Shown: positions 8,092 through 17,622, counted from the stretch's first letter. The stretch is 64,000 bases of DNA from BJGV01 sp965205785 (GCA_965205785.1 OZ242188.1:1488001-1552000), one strand, 5' to 3'. Translations and numbers: made by a program. The notes: generated by a model from the letters alone, not told the origin.

Positions 8092-8874
8092 TTAGTTTAA
8101 TTGAGTACTAATATTATTTAACATCTCTACATCTACCAATTTACTTCCATAAGACTCTCCTGACAAGACAGTGAAGGGCCTTGATGGTTCACCTAAATCA
8201 GACAGTACTACAGAAGCACCAGAAAAGTTCTGATTCTCTGTATAGTTACTAACTGTAACAACTGTGTCAAGACCTGCAGCAAGAGAAGATTTAAGTCCGC
8301 ATTCAGAGTCTTCTACTGCTATACATTGTTGTGCTTGTATATCTAGATGTTCAAGCGCCCATAGATAAATATCTGGTGCTGGCTTTTTTTTAGGGACAAT
8401 ATCGCCTGCTGCAATAATATTAAACCAGGAGAGAGAATCTTTACCTAATGTAGACTTGAGAAGTGTGGTTACATTTTCTGGTGTGGTAGTTGTTGCAATA
8501 GCAATCTTTATCTTGGCAGCACGTAGTTCTTGGATTAGCCGATCAACGCCTGGGCGTAGTGGGATTAGACCACTATTAAGCAATGCTACAAAATGCTTTG
8601 TTTTGGTATTGTGTAAATCAGCAATCCAGGTTTCTAATTCGTTTATCTTCAATTTGTCCGAGGCATATTTCTCAAGGTAATAGCGGATACGTTCTTTTCC
8701 CCCTGTAACACTAAGTAATTCTCCGTAAAGTGGAACATTCCAGTCCCAATTAAGGCCAAAATCATTAAATGCGGCGTTAAAAGCAAGGCGGTGACCATCA
8801 CGTTCGGTATCAGCCATTGTGCCGTCAACATCAAATAACACCGCAGAGATTTTATTATTTTTAATCGTTTTCAT
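8092..8874 (-). CDS. HAD-superfamily hydrolase, CbbY-like
   Basis: 260 residues. HAD motif I is FDVDGTMADTE; motif II is IAIATTTTPENV; motif III and IV region is PKKKPAPDIYLWALEHL followed by VEDSECGLKSSLAAGL. A four-helix cap follows motif I (ERDGHRLAFNAAFNDF), as in CbbY and beta-phosphoglucomutase-like phosphatases. CbbY removes the Rubisco inhibitor xylulose-1,5-bisphosphate in autotrophs, which would suit an ammonia oxidiser, but no Calvin-cycle gene lies nearby, so the exact substrate stays an inference. Confidence 0.85.
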   Translation of the reverse strand: MKTIKNNKISAVLFDVDGTMADTERDGHRLAFNAAFNDFGLNWDWNVPLYGELLSVTGGKERIRYYLEKYASDKLKINELETWIADLHNTKTKHFVALLNSGLIPLRPGVDRLIQELRAAKIKIAIATTTTPENVTTLLKSTLGKDSLSWFNIIAAGDIVPKKKPAPDIYLWALEHLDIQAQQCIAVEDSECGLKSSLAAGLDTVVTVSNYTENQNFSGASVVLSDLGEPSRPFTVLSGESYGSKLVDVEMLNNISTQLN

Positions 8875-8919
8875 TAGGAAGAAACTGATTGGGAATATTT
8901 TATTTCAGTAATTAAACTA

Positions 8920-9921
8920 TTATGTTTTGATAAAGGGCACACAACTTGCTCTTTGTAAACGATCTAAAACTGCCAGCCAATCTGGATCATTAGGCGGCAC
9001 TTCTAATAATAGGCGGTCATATTGTCCATTATCGAATCGGCGCAAGGTTGCATATAGTTGGCTACCATAGGCTATTGGTTCGTTAGGCATTGGGAAGTAC
9101 TTGGAGTTTTTATTCTTACATTTAGTATGAAATTTTGTTGACCATCCCAATAACATTGGATACAAACCCTGTGCCTCTAGTTCTGCAGAACGTTTCCATA
9201 ATGATGTATTAGGCCAGACCTCAAGAGGTGTCAATGGAGCATAATGGGAATTTAGAGAACCTGATACACGTATATCAGACTGTTCATCTACTGCAAGTAA
9301 TATCTCTTCATCCAGTACCTCAACTAATTTTGTTATTGGAATTCCACCAGGTCGTAAGACAATTGTGGAGTTATCTTTAAAACTAACAATCGTACTTTCA
9401 AGACCTATTTTACAAGGGCCACCATCCAGAATCATATCTATATTATCGCCAAGCTCGTCAAAGACGTGTGCTGCAGTTGTAGGACTGATCCGTCCAAAGC
9501 GATTAGCTGATGGTGCAGCAAGCGCTCTCTCGGGACCCATGGCATCTAATAGAGCAAGTGCAGTAGGGTGGCCTGGTATTCTTAGGCCTACCATATCTTG
9601 ACCACCTGTTACATTTAAAGATACGTGGTGGGTTCGTGGCAGAATTATCGTGAGCGGTCCAGGCCAAAAATGTTTAGCCAGTTTACGGGCAGCCTTTGGT
9701 ATTTCCTGTGCCCAGTATTCAAGTTGAGATATTTGGGAGAAATGAATTATTAGCGGATGGTTTGCAGGCCTTTCTTTAACTTCATATATACGGTTAACTG
9801 CGGATGGAATCGAAATATCTGCTCCTAAGCCATATACAGTCTCTGTCGGGAAGGCGACTATCTTACCCGCTTTTAGTTTAGTAGCAGCGGAAGAAATTTG
9901 ACTAGATAATTCTGGCATCAC
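8920..9921 (-). CDS. L-threonylcarbamoyladenylate synthase, Sua5 type
   Basis: 333 residues in two parts: an N-terminal YrdC/TsaC domain (about 1-200) with KAGKIVAFPTETVYGLGADI, KERPANHPLIIHF, FWPGPLTIIL, RIPGHPTALALL, APSANRFGRISPT and ESTIVSF; and a C-terminal Sua5 domain beginning after the linker GSLNSHYAPLTPLEVW. It makes threonylcarbamoyl-AMP for the t6A modification at position 37 of ANN-decoding tRNAs. The length separates it from the short TsaC form. It lies 46 bp upstream of the HAD gene on the same strand. Confidence 0.93.
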   Translation of the reverse strand: MMPELSSQISSAATKLKAGKIVAFPTETVYGLGADISIPSAVNRIYEVKERPANHPLIIHFSQISQLEYWAQEIPKAARKLAKHFWPGPLTIILPRTHHVSLNVTGGQDMVGLRIPGHPTALALLDAMGPERALAAPSANRFGRISPTTAAHVFDELGDNIDMILDGGPCKIGLESTIVSFKDNSTIVLRPGGIPITKLVEVLDEEILLAVDEQSDIRVSGSLNSHYAPLTPLEVWPNTSLWKRSAELEAQGLYPMLLGWSTKFHTKCKNKNSKYFPMPNEPIAYGSQLYATLRRFDNGQYDRLLLEVPPNDPDWLAVLDRLQRASCVPFIKT

Positions 9922-9993
9922 AATATTAGTAATACAAATGTTGTAGAAAGTTTTTTCTGTATATCTGTATTTTTAGGAAATAGTAAATAAAAT

Positions 9994-11184
9994 TTAATAT
10001 TTTCTAAATTCAGGAGTGTTATTTTTTCGGTTATAGCCTATTATGCCTCGCAAAAAACGGACTATATAGTAGCTTAACCAGCAAATTGTACGACTAATTA
10101 ATCGTTGGTTTTTCCATGTTTCTTGTAGCACTCGAATTGATTCTTCAGCTATAGCATTTTCTAGACTAAGCTTTAGTTGCATAGCAAAAACCTTATTATC
10201 AATTACTACATTTGCCTCTCTGGCTAGTAATAAACTGAAAGGGTCAATATTGGATGAGCCCACTGTAGACCAATGTTGATCAATCACGGCAACTTTTGCA
10301 TGTAAAAAACTTTTGTGATATTCATAAATTTCAATACCAGCATCCAGTAAACTTCCATAAAGGGCTTGTGTAGCATAATGTTGCAAGTGGTATTCTATTT
10401 TACCTTGCAACAGCAATACCACACGTAAACCACGTTTAGTAGCGTCACTAAGAGCATGGCGGAGATTGATGCCAGGTAGAAAATAGGCATTGGAAATAAT
10501 AATTTCACTGGAAGCATTCTTTATGGCATGGAGATATACATCTTCGATATCATGCCTATGGCGAAAATTATCACGAATTATCAGTGCTCCGCGTTGATCA
10601 TTACTTAGTTGGATAATAGAACTAGTCATCTCACAGTTTTTTATCCAACTTCTTTTAAGACGTGATAATGCAACTATCATCCATAAGTGCTGAGCCGCTA
10701 AGAAAATATTTCTTTGTAAGGGGCCTTCGATTGAGATTGCATAGTCAAAACGTGGAGGTAGTGGCTCAGGATGATTAAGATCGTCAATTATATTAATTCC
10801 ACCAACAAAAGCGATACTTGAATCAATTGTTGCCAATTTTCGATGCATTCGACGTAATCGGTTGCGTCGAAGTCTAAATAGTGAAATTTCTTTTCTAAAG
10901 ATGAGTACTTGAACACCTGCTTTTAGCATATTCTGTATTTCATCTTGAGGTAAATCCTGAGAACCGAATCCATCCAATAAAAGGCGTACTATTACATTGC
11001 GTCTTGCAGCTCTCTTCAATGCCTCTGAAATTCGAATACCAGTTGCATCGTATTCAAAAATATAAGTCTCAAGATGAACTATAATTTGTGCTTTGTCGAT
11101 AGCAGCCTCAAGTGCAGGAAAATATTCTGATCCATTATGTAAAAGAGTGATACGGTTTCCTCTGACAAATTCAGGGGTAGTCAC
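9994..11184 (-). CDS. clsB: Cardiolipin synthase (ClsB-like, phospholipase D superfamily)
   Basis: Two HKD motifs define the family: HRKLATIDSSIAFVGG and HAKVAVIDQHWSTVGSSNID. It condenses phospholipid headgroups to form cardiolipin at the inner membrane. The frame is open farther upstream (to 11271), but the GTG at 11182-11184 overlaps the upstream stop as GTGA and has an AAGGA about ten bases before it, so that start is preferred, giving about 396 residues beginning VTTPEFVRGNRITLLHNG. It is translationally coupled to the EEP-family gene, a pairing common with clsB. Confidence 0.9.
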   Translation of the reverse strand: MTTPEFVRGNRITLLHNGSEYFPALEAAIDKAQIIVHLETYIFEYDATGIRISEALKRAARRNVIVRLLLDGFGSQDLPQDEIQNMLKAGVQVLIFRKEISLFRLRRNRLRRMHRKLATIDSSIAFVGGINIIDDLNHPEPLPPRFDYAISIEGPLQRNIFLAAQHLWMIVALSRLKRSWIKNCEMTSSIIQLSNDQRGALIIRDNFRHRHDIEDVYLHAIKNASSEIIISNAYFLPGINLRHALSDATKRGLRVVLLLQGKIEYHLQHYATQALYGSLLDAGIEIYEYHKSFLHAKVAVIDQHWSTVGSSNIDPFSLLLAREANVVIDNKVFAMQLKLSLENAIAEESIRVLQETWKNQRLISRTICWLSYYIVRFLRGIIGYNRKNNTPEFRKY

Positions 11185-11933
11185 TTGCAGATCATCCTTG
11201 CAGATAGTACAGCATGGTCTGAAATCTTTGACCATGGACGGCCCCGATGGACCTGAGCATGTTCTATGCAAAAACCTCGTATGTAGATTCGATCAAGTCG
11301 TAATATTGGTAGCCATGAAGGATAGCTGCGTGCTGCTCTTCCTCTGGTCAGCTCAAAAACTTCAGTTAAGCCTAATTGTTGAATCAGAGTGTGATTTGCC
11401 ATTTCTCGCCAGTCATTAAAGTCGCCTGCAATGATTAGTGGTGCCTGCGGTGGCACTAGTTTTTCTATACGACGATTTAGTGCTAATAATTGCTTTCTTC
11501 TTCCTGGTGTAAACAATCCAAGGTGGATACAAACACAATGTAGATTTTCCCTCCATTCTGGGATATTGATTTCACAGTGGAGCATCCCGCGATTCTCATA
11601 GCGATGCATTGAGATATCTTCGTTGTCCCACAGCACTATGGGAAAGCGGCTAAGAATTGCATTTCCATGGTGACCTTCGTTATAAACTGCATTTTTTCCA
11701 TAAGCAAAATCAGTCCATGTTGAATCTGCTAGAAACTCATATTGAGGGCTATTTGGCCAATTTTTGTAGCGAGTAGAGTGTCCCTTATGGTGACCTATGA
11801 CCTCTTGTAAGAAAATTACATCAGCATTTAAAGCACGTAAACGGTCACGTAGCTCGTGTATCATCATGCGCCGGTTAAAATTTGAAAATCCTTTATGAAT
11901 ATTATATGTGGCTATATGTAGCTTATCTGGCAT
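11181..11933 (-). CDS. Endonuclease/exonuclease/phosphatase family protein
   Basis: A metal-dependent EEP-fold phosphodiesterase domain: LHIATYNIHKGFSNF at the N-terminus, FLQEVIGH with the metal-binding glutamate, CIHLGLFTPGRRKQ, AGDFNDW, and KISDHAVLSARM with the catalytic Asp-His pair. The start chosen is MPDKLHIATYN at 11933; the frame is open a further 18 codons upstream but those residues do not match the fold. It overlaps clsB by four bases, like the ybhP–clsB pair of E. coli. The substrate is not known; a role in membrane lipid turnover is an inference from the pairing. Confidence 0.87.
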   Translation of the reverse strand: MPDKLHIATYNIHKGFSNFNRRMMIHELRDRLRALNADVIFLQEVIGHHKGHSTRYKNWPNSPQYEFLADSTWTDFAYGKNAVYNEGHHGNAILSRFPIVLWDNEDISMHRYENRGMLHCEINIPEWRENLHCVCIHLGLFTPGRRKQLLALNRRIEKLVPPQAPLIIAGDFNDWREMANHTLIQQLGLTEVFELTRGRAARSYPSWLPILRLDRIYIRGFCIEHAQVHRGRPWSKISDHAVLSARMICK

Positions 11934-12014
11934 GTGATAAACAATAGAATTAATACAAGTTATAAGATCTGGTGATAGGTGAAACAAGGCTTCATAATTT
12001 AAGTGCTCACTATG

Positions 12015-13112
12015 CTACGAAACTTCTAACATCCGTTGCAGTGCAAGTTTCGCTAACTTTGTTTCTTCTTCTGGTACGCTAATCTGATTTACTATTTTTC
12101 CTGCTACCAAATTCTCTAGCGTCCAAGCAAGATGCTGGGGATCAATACGAGCCATAGTTGAACACATACATACTGTTGGAGACATGAACTGTATAATCTT
12201 TTTTTCAGGCTTAAATTCTTCAGCAATGCGACTAACGAGATTTAACTCTGTTCCTACTAACCAGCGAGTATCTCTTTTTGCTTTTTTTATTGTACTAATA
12301 ATAAATTCAGTAGAGCCTACATAATCAGAATTATTGCAGACTTCAAAACTACATTCAGGATGTGAAATAACCAGCCCATCAGGATATTGATTTCGGAAAC
12401 GAAGAATATGCTGTGGCTGGAACATTTGGTGAACTGAGCAATGTCCTTTCCACAGTAGAATTTTGGCTTTTTTAATTTGCTCTCTGGTAAGTCCACCCAT
12501 AGGTTCGTCAAAGTCCCAGACAGGCATTTCATCCTGGGAAATTCCAAGTTTGTGCCCACTCCAACGTCCAAGATGCTGATCAGGAAAAAATAATACCTTT
12601 TCACGACGTGAAAAAGACCATTTAAGAATTTCAAGAGCGTTACTAGATGTGCAGACAATACCACCATGCTTTCCACAAAACGATTTCAGGTCTGCTGCTG
12701 AGTTGATATAAGTTGCTGGTGTGATAGCTTCATCTGGATCAAATATTTCCGATAGTTCATGCCACACTCTTTCAACTTTCGAACGGTTTGCCATATCAGC
12801 CATTGAGCAGCCTGCAGAGAGATCAGGCAAAATAGAAATTTGATCAGGTTTGGATAGGATATCGGCTACTTCAGCCATAAAATGTACACCACAAAATACT
12901 AGATATTTTGCTTCAGCTTGGCTTGCAAGACGTGAAAGCCCCAGCGAATCTCCGGTAAGATCTGCATGTTTATAAACATCTGCTCTCTGATAGTGATGTG
13001 AAAGTATTATTGCACGTTTTCCTAGTGCAGCTTTTGCCGCAATAATACGTTTCTCACAAGCATCATCTTGTAATGTGTCAAATTGTTCAAACTCAATGGC
13101 ATCTACTTGCAT
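12015..13112 (-). CDS. nadA: Quinolinate synthase
   Basis: 365 residues. NadA condenses iminoaspartate with dihydroxyacetone phosphate to quinolinate for NAD synthesis using a 4Fe-4S cluster. The motifs LSHHYQRADVYKHAD, VFCGVHFMAEVADIL, GIVCTSSNALEILKW, FPDQHLGR, SHPECSFEV and SPTVCMCSTMARI are present and include the conserved cluster cysteines. It sits between nudB and the EEP/cls pair with its own short upstream space. No nadB or nadC is in the window. Confidence 0.96.
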   Translation of the reverse strand: MQVDAIEFEQFDTLQDDACEKRIIAAKAALGKRAIILSHHYQRADVYKHADLTGDSLGLSRLASQAEAKYLVFCGVHFMAEVADILSKPDQISILPDLSAGCSMADMANRSKVERVWHELSEIFDPDEAITPATYINSAADLKSFCGKHGGIVCTSSNALEILKWSFSRREKVLFFPDQHLGRWSGHKLGISQDEMPVWDFDEPMGGLTREQIKKAKILLWKGHCSVHQMFQPQHILRFRNQYPDGLVISHPECSFEVCNNSDYVGSTEFIISTIKKAKRDTRWLVGTELNLVSRIAEEFKPEKKIIQFMSPTVCMCSTMARIDPQHLAWTLENLVAGKIVNQISVPEEETKLAKLALQRMLEVS

Positions 13113-13194
13113 AGTTACTCCAAAGCCTAAAAGAGAAGGTGAATTATACTAATAAGACATGAATACTAAGAATGTGTTCTCATAGATTTTTAAA

Positions 13195-13674
13195 TCATAC
13201 TATTTTCTTATGTTCTCTTACTGAGGGAAGTAATTTACATATTGCTTCGGCATTACTACATGAGAAAACCTTTTTAATAGCTTCTTGTTGAGGAAGCCAT
13301 GTATAACGTAGATGTTCTCTTGGAGACACTGTAATTGAAGTAGGCTTCGGTAAAAGTAAGCTAAAGGTATGTTCAGTATTATGTGTTACACCTGGAGCAT
13401 AGCGCCATCTCCATTCCTGAAAAATTTCGTATTTATTTAGTAGGTTCAAGTCGGTTAATAAAAAATTAGCAGTATCCAGTCCTGTTTCCTCAGCAGTTTC
13501 TCGTGCTGCTGTTTGTAGTAATGTCTCACCTTGGAGCTGGCTACCAGTAACTGACTGCCAATATCCCGGATGGTCAGCTCGTTCTAATAACAAGACCTGC
13601 AGATCGGGAGTGTAGATCACTACTAAAACAGAAACAGGAGTTTTATATTTCTCCATAACATCAGGTAGAAACAT
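13195..13674 (-). CDS. nudB: Dihydroneopterin triphosphate diphosphatase (Nudix)
   Basis: 159 residues with the Nudix box from GSQLQGETL to RETAEETGL, and the NudB-type opening YKTPVSVLVVIYTPD and YWQSVTGS. It removes pyrophosphate from dihydroneopterin triphosphate in folate synthesis. It lies immediately downstream of aspS on the same strand, the standard place for nudB in proteobacteria. The true start may be the internal methionine at 13656 (MEKYKTPVSV), which matches relatives better. Confidence 0.9.
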   Translation of the reverse strand: MFLPDVMEKYKTPVSVLVVIYTPDLQVLLLERADHPGYWQSVTGSQLQGETLLQTAARETAEETGLDTANFLLTDLNLLNKYEIFQEWRWRYAPGVTHNTEHTFSLLLPKPTSITVSPREHLRYTWLPQQEAIKKVFSCSNAEAICKLLPSVREHKKIV

Positions 13675-13720
13675 TTGGTAGAACAGTAGTTTAACTTTAC
13701 ATTAAATCAGTATAAATGCT

Positions 13721-15502
13721 TCAAGTTTTTTTTGTTTCAGTACGTCTTAGCCGTATATGTAATTCTTGTAGCTGTTTTTCATCTACTAAACTGGGTGCTT
13801 GAGTCAATAAGCATTGAGTACGCTGTGTTTTGGGGAAAGCAATAACATCGCGTATTGATTCTTCTCCCGCCATTATAGTGACAACACGATCAAGACCAAA
13901 TGCGATACCACCATGAGGTGGTGCGCCATATTGCAAGGCTTCTAATAAAAAGCCAAACTTTTCTTGAGCTTCATTTGTTTCTATATTTAGAGCACGGAAT
14001 ACTTTCATCTGTATATCTTGGCGATGAATACGAACTGATCCTCCTCCAATCTCAGAGCCATTTAATATCATATCGAATGCCTTCGATAACGCTTGGCCAG
14101 GGTCAGCCTCCAGCAAATCTTCATGGCCATCAGCAGGAGACGTAAACGGGTGATGGAGTGCCTGCCACCGATTTTCATCCTCATCTCGTTCAAACATTGG
14201 AAAATCTACTACCCATAAAGGTTTCCAACCTGGTTCAATAAAACCTAAATCCTGACCAATTTTTACACGTAGTGCACCTAGTGATTCATTAACTATTTTT
14301 GATTTATCTGCACCAAAGAATATCAGATCCCCATCATTCGCAGCTGTGCGTTCAAGGATGATTTTTACTACAGTTTCTGGTAAGAACTTCAATATTGGAG
14401 ACTGTAGTCCTTCAAGTCCCTTTTCAATGGCATTAACTTTGATATAAGCAAGCCCTTTTGCACCATAGATTCCAACAAAACTAGTGTAGTCATCAATCTC
14501 TTTACGAGATAGTTCGCCACCTTGAGGTACGCATAATGCTGCTACTCGGTTACCTGATTTTTGAGTGGCTTCACGGAACACCTTGAATTCTACTTCTTCC
14601 ATTACATCGGTAAGTTCAGTAAGTACTAATGGTATCCGTAAGTCAGGCTTATCAGAACCATATTTCAACACTGCCTCAGAGTATGTCATACGTGGGAGAG
14701 GGGATTGCAACTTAACTTGTAATACACTATTGAATAAATTACAGATCATATCTTCCATTAGGATCATAATTTCCTCTTCTTTGAGGAAAGATGTCTCAAT
14801 ATCAATCTGTGTAAATTCTGGTTGACGATCAGCACGTAGATCTTCATCACGAAAACACTTTGTGATTTGGTAGTATCGATCGAAGCCTGAAACCATAAGT
14901 AATTGTTTAAATAATTGTGGCGATTGTGGAAGCGCAAAAAAATGTCCGGTATTGATACGTGATGGCACTAGATAGTCACGCGCTCCTTCTGGTGTCGATT
15001 TAGTTAGTACTGGTGTTTCCACATCAATAAAACCTTGTTGATCCAGGTATTTACGAACTTCCATTGTAACTTTGTGGCGTAACCGTAAGTTTTTCTGCAT
15101 CTGTGGCCGTCTAAGATCAAGATAGCGATACTCCAGGCGTACAGTTTCACTAAGACTCTCATCATCAATCATGAAGGGTGGTGTTTGTGAGGTATTGAGG
15201 ATTTCAATTGATTGTGTCAGTACTTCAATTTCTCCGCTTGTAAGGTTTGTATTGACAGTTCCTTCTGGACGATGGCGAACTAACCCGATGATCTTGAGCA
15301 CGAACTCATTTCTAATTTTTTCTGCACTCTGAAATGCAACAACGTTGTCCGGATCACACACAATCTGTACTAGACCTTCACGATCGCGCATATCAATAAA
15401 TATTACTCCTCCATGGTCTCTGCGGCGATGTACCCAACCAAATAGTGTTACAGTCTGGTTAAGATATTGAGTGTCAATTAGACCACAGTAATTGGTACGC
15501 AT
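13721..15502 (-). CDS. aspS: Aspartyl-tRNA synthetase
   Basis: 593 residues, bacterial type. The order is an N-terminal OB-fold anticodon-binding domain (GWVHRRRDHGGVIFIDMRDR), the class II catalytic core with motif 2 CFRDEDLRADRQPEFTQID, the GAD insertion domain (about 290-420), and motif 3 GIAFGLDRVV. It charges tRNA-Asp. Whether it is discriminating or also charges tRNA-Asn cannot be told here. It ends an FmdB–DUF502–aspS–nudB run conserved in betaproteobacteria. Confidence 0.97.
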   Translation of the reverse strand: MRTNYCGLIDTQYLNQTVTLFGWVHRRRDHGGVIFIDMRDREGLVQIVCDPDNVVAFQSAEKIRNEFVLKIIGLVRHRPEGTVNTNLTSGEIEVLTQSIEILNTSQTPPFMIDDESLSETVRLEYRYLDLRRPQMQKNLRLRHKVTMEVRKYLDQQGFIDVETPVLTKSTPEGARDYLVPSRINTGHFFALPQSPQLFKQLLMVSGFDRYYQITKCFRDEDLRADRQPEFTQIDIETSFLKEEEIMILMEDMICNLFNSVLQVKLQSPLPRMTYSEAVLKYGSDKPDLRIPLVLTELTDVMEEVEFKVFREATQKSGNRVAALCVPQGGELSRKEIDDYTSFVGIYGAKGLAYIKVNAIEKGLEGLQSPILKFLPETVVKIILERTAANDGDLIFFGADKSKIVNESLGALRVKIGQDLGFIEPGWKPLWVVDFPMFERDEDENRWQALHHPFTSPADGHEDLLEADPGQALSKAFDMILNGSEIGGGSVRIHRQDIQMKVFRALNIETNEAQEKFGFLLEALQYGAPPHGGIAFGLDRVVTIMAGEESIRDVIAFPKTQRTQCLLTQAPSLVDEKQLQELHIRLRRTETKKT

Positions 15503-15522
15503 AATATCTCTTGTATTATCTT

Positions 15523-16134
15523 TTATTGATCAAGGTTTTTATTGCCACCATTGGGTGCGACAACACCCATGGAAATAATATATTTAAGTGCCGCATCTAC
15601 ACTCATATCAAGTTCAATTACGTCACTTTTTGGCATCATTAGAAAGAATCCTGATGTGGGGTTAGGGGTAGTTGGAACATAGACGCTTATGTATTCTCCT
15701 TCTAGGTGATTGACGACATCGCCACCCGGTTGCCCTGTCATGAATGCAATTGTCCATGCGCCCTTTCGTGGATACTGTACCAGTAGTGCTTTGCGGAAGG
15801 CCTCTCCCTGGCTTGAGAATATAGTGTCACTTACTTGCTTAATACCCCAGTAAATTGATTTAACTACAGGGATACGCCACAATACTCCTTCCCAAAACGA
15901 AACCAGTTTTTGGCCTATAATATTTGCGGTTAGGAGACCGGTTATGAACACAACAAGTAATGTAAGAACTGTACCAATTCCAGGAATGTTCATCCCCAGT
16001 AGCTTTTCAGGTTGTAGGTTCTCAGGTAGTAGGAGCAAAGATTGATCCATGGTGCCAATCAAGAATTTAAGAACCCAGGCAGTTAGACCTAGAGGTACCC
16101 AGATAAGAAGTCCGGTAATAAAATAGCGTTTCAT
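15523..16134 (-). CDS. DUF502 family membrane protein
   Basis: 203 residues with two N-terminal membrane spans (about 5-25 and 55-80) and a soluble C-terminal part containing VPVVKSIYWGIKQVSDTIF and YVPTTPNPTSGFFLMMPKSD, both hallmarks of DUF502. The function is unknown. The gene is placed between fmdB and aspS, a conserved order. Spacing to aspS is about 20 bp, so co-transcription is likely. Confidence 0.88.
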   Translation of the reverse strand: MKRYFITGLLIWVPLGLTAWVLKFLIGTMDQSLLLLPENLQPEKLLGMNIPGIGTVLTLLVVFITGLLTANIIGQKLVSFWEGVLWRIPVVKSIYWGIKQVSDTIFSSQGEAFRKALLVQYPRKGAWTIAFMTGQPGGDVVNHLEGEYISVYVPTTPNPTSGFFLMMPKSDVIELDMSVDAALKYIISMGVVAPNGGNKNLDQ

Positions 16135-16160
16135 ATTGAAAAATTATCCGTGCTAGACAT

Positions 16161-16454
16161 TTATTTGGTAGTTGAAGGTGCGCTGGTTTTTGGCGCAGTG
16201 TCAGATTTAGTTTTGGGCTTGGCTTCAGGCATAGATTTATTTTTTACTTTCGTTTCGGTTTTTGGTTGAGATCCATTTTTGAAATCAGTAGCGTACCAAC
16301 CACTACCTTTTAACTGAAAACCGGCAGCAGAAATAAGTTTCGTATATGTATTACTACCACATGCAGGGCAGACTAGGATAGGATCAGCACTTAATTTTTG
16401 CAGATGTTCTTTCTTAGAGCCACAAGATCCGCACTGGTATTCGTAAATAGGCAT
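16161..16454 (-). CDS. FmdB family zinc-ribbon protein
   Basis: 97 residues. The N-terminal half is the FmdB zinc ribbon, MPIYEYQCGSCGSKKEHLQK with CxxC and a second pair CPACGS; then KLISAAGFQLKGSGWYATDF. The C-terminal third is a low-complexity Lys/Thr/Pro tail. Originally named as a putative regulator of formamidase genes, its role is not established. It is the first gene of the DUF502–aspS run. Confidence 0.9.
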   Translation of the reverse strand: MPIYEYQCGSCGSKKEHLQKLSADPILVCPACGSNTYTKLISAAGFQLKGSGWYATDFKNGSQPKTETKVKNKSMPEAKPKTKSDTAPKTSAPSTTK

Positions 16455-16544
16455 GTAATTCTCAAAAATACATAACTCAGAATAGTTAGATTATACCTCA
16501 ACCACTTAGTTTAATTGTGGGGACATGAAGAGTTTTGGAATATT

Positions 16545-16970
16545 TTAGGCTACAATTTTTCTTCTCATAGTTTTAATCTGTCCGTGCCGCGTCTTGTTAT
16601 CAAGGCGTTTTTGGTCAGAGCTTTTTGTAGGTCTTGTTGCTCTACGTTTTCTGGGGATGCTTGTTACACTTTTAATTAGTTCAAATAACCTTTTTAAAGC
16701 TTCTTCTCGATTTTTCTCTTTACTACGGTATTGCTGCGCTTTGATTACTATAACTCCTTCAGAACTAATGCGCTGATCATTTAATTGTAATAAACGTTCT
16801 TTGAAAAGATCAGGTAGGGATGAGGAATTAATGTCAAAACGTAGATGAATTGCGTTAGAAACTTTATTTACATTCTGTCCACCTGCCCCCTGCGCCCTAA
16901 TTGCACTAATTCTTATCTCTTTGTTTGCGATCGTTACTTTATTAGATATAGAGTAGAAGTATTTATGCAT
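16545..16970 (-). CDS. arfB: Alternative ribosome-rescue peptidyl-tRNA hydrolase ArfB
   Basis: 141 residues with the release-factor GGQ loop (IRAQGAGGQNVNKVSNAIHL) and a basic C-terminal tail (RKRRATRPTKSSDQKRLDNK) that enters the empty mRNA channel of stalled ribosomes. ArfB (YaeJ) hydrolyses peptidyl-tRNA on non-stop ribosomes. smpB is also in this window (26.2 kb), so both a trans-translation component and a back-up system are present. Confidence 0.93.
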   Translation of the reverse strand: MHKYFYSISNKVTIANKEIRISAIRAQGAGGQNVNKVSNAIHLRFDINSSSLPDLFKERLLQLNDQRISSEGVIVIKAQQYRSKEKNREEALKRLFELIKSVTSIPRKRRATRPTKSSDQKRLDNKTRHGQIKTMRRKIVA

Positions 16971-17085
16971 TTTAAATAAAGAAACACTAAGCGGGGTTAA
17001 GCCTTAGCTTTATAGATAATATAACATATTGATATATATTCATTTTTATTTTTTTTAAATTTTTTTAGGGGGATTTTTTAAGAGC

Positions 17086-17130
17086 TTGCATTCGGAATAA
17101 AAGTGTTTATAATACGAATCGTTATCATTA
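17086..17130 (+). promoter_or_regulatory. Sigma-70 promoter with Fur-box-like operator for hemP–bfd–bfr
   Basis: A -35 TTGCAT (17086-17091) and a consensus -10 TATAAT (17108-17113) are separated by 16 bp. Directly overlapping the downstream end (about 17112-17130) is a Fur-box-like sequence whose reverse complement contains TAATGATAACGATT, close to the core of the 19-bp Fur consensus. This predicts repression when iron is plentiful. Confidence 0.65.
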
Positions 17131-17152
17131 GCAATTGCAAAGGAATAGTAAA

Positions 17153-17368
17153 TTGGCTGTAACAGTAAATTCAACAATGAAAAATCCTCAATTAGCTCCT
17201 GAAGCTATCGTGGATAAAGAGAAAAATCACTTTGATATATCTAATCAAAGTAGGCCTATCTATAGTGAAACACTATTTTCACATGGAGATGAAGTCTGTA
17301 TTCAGCATAGAGGCGAACAGTACCGCTTGCGTCGTACACGAAGTGGCAAGTTGATATTAACTAAATAG
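17153..17368 (+). CDS. hemP: Hemin uptake protein HemP
   Basis: A small protein whose C-terminal part carries the HemP signature: SRPIYSETLFSHGDEVCIQH, then YRLRRTRSGKLILTK. HemP is a small protein linked to haem uptake or its regulation in betaproteobacteria. The start is uncertain. TTG at 17153 has a well-spaced AAGGA before it and is preferred (71 residues). The ATG at 17177 has no clear ribosome binding site. A TTG at 17135 is also in frame. It is the first gene behind a Fur-like promoter and is followed by bfd and bfr. Confidence 0.8.
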   Translation: MAVTVNSTMKNPQLAPEAIVDKEKNHFDISNQSRPIYSETLFSHGDEVCIQHRGEQYRLRRTRSGKLILTK

Positions 17369-17387
17369 TGGACTTAATACGTTTATC

Positions 17388-17612
17388 ATGTATATTTGTA
17401 TTTGCAAAGGTGTAACAGATACCGCAATCCGTGAAGCTGTTTGTCAGGGTGCTGACCGGATGAGAGACTTGAAAGCTTGCCTTGGAGTGAGTGAGCAATG
17501 TGGTATATGTGCTGCTCATGCACAAGATATATTAGAGCAGGCGCTGATGCAGAGAACTCTGGCTAGACAATTTATACCTAAACCCACTCGTACATGCGAG
17601 ACACCCGCCTGA
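17388..17612 (+). CDS. bfd: Bacterioferritin-associated ferredoxin
   Basis: 74 residues with the four 2Fe-2S ligands in the Bfd pattern CxC...CxxC: Cys4, Cys6, Cys38 and Cys41 (MYICICKGVTDTAIREAV, SEQCGICAAHA). Bfd docks on bacterioferritin and passes electrons to the core haem to release stored iron. It lies 10 bp upstream of bfr, and both sit behind hemP and a Fur-like promoter, as expected for an iron-starvation release system. Confidence 0.94.
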   Translation: MYICICKGVTDTAIREAVCQGADRMRDLKACLGVSEQCGICAAHAQDILEQALMQRTLARQFIPKPTRTCETPA

Positions 17613-17622
17613 GGAGGCAGAT

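Noticed and set aside
11185..11271. Upstream extension of the clsB frame to 11271
   Set aside because: It overlaps the EEP gene by 91 bases, while the GTGA overlap with a ribosome binding site gives a better start at 11184.
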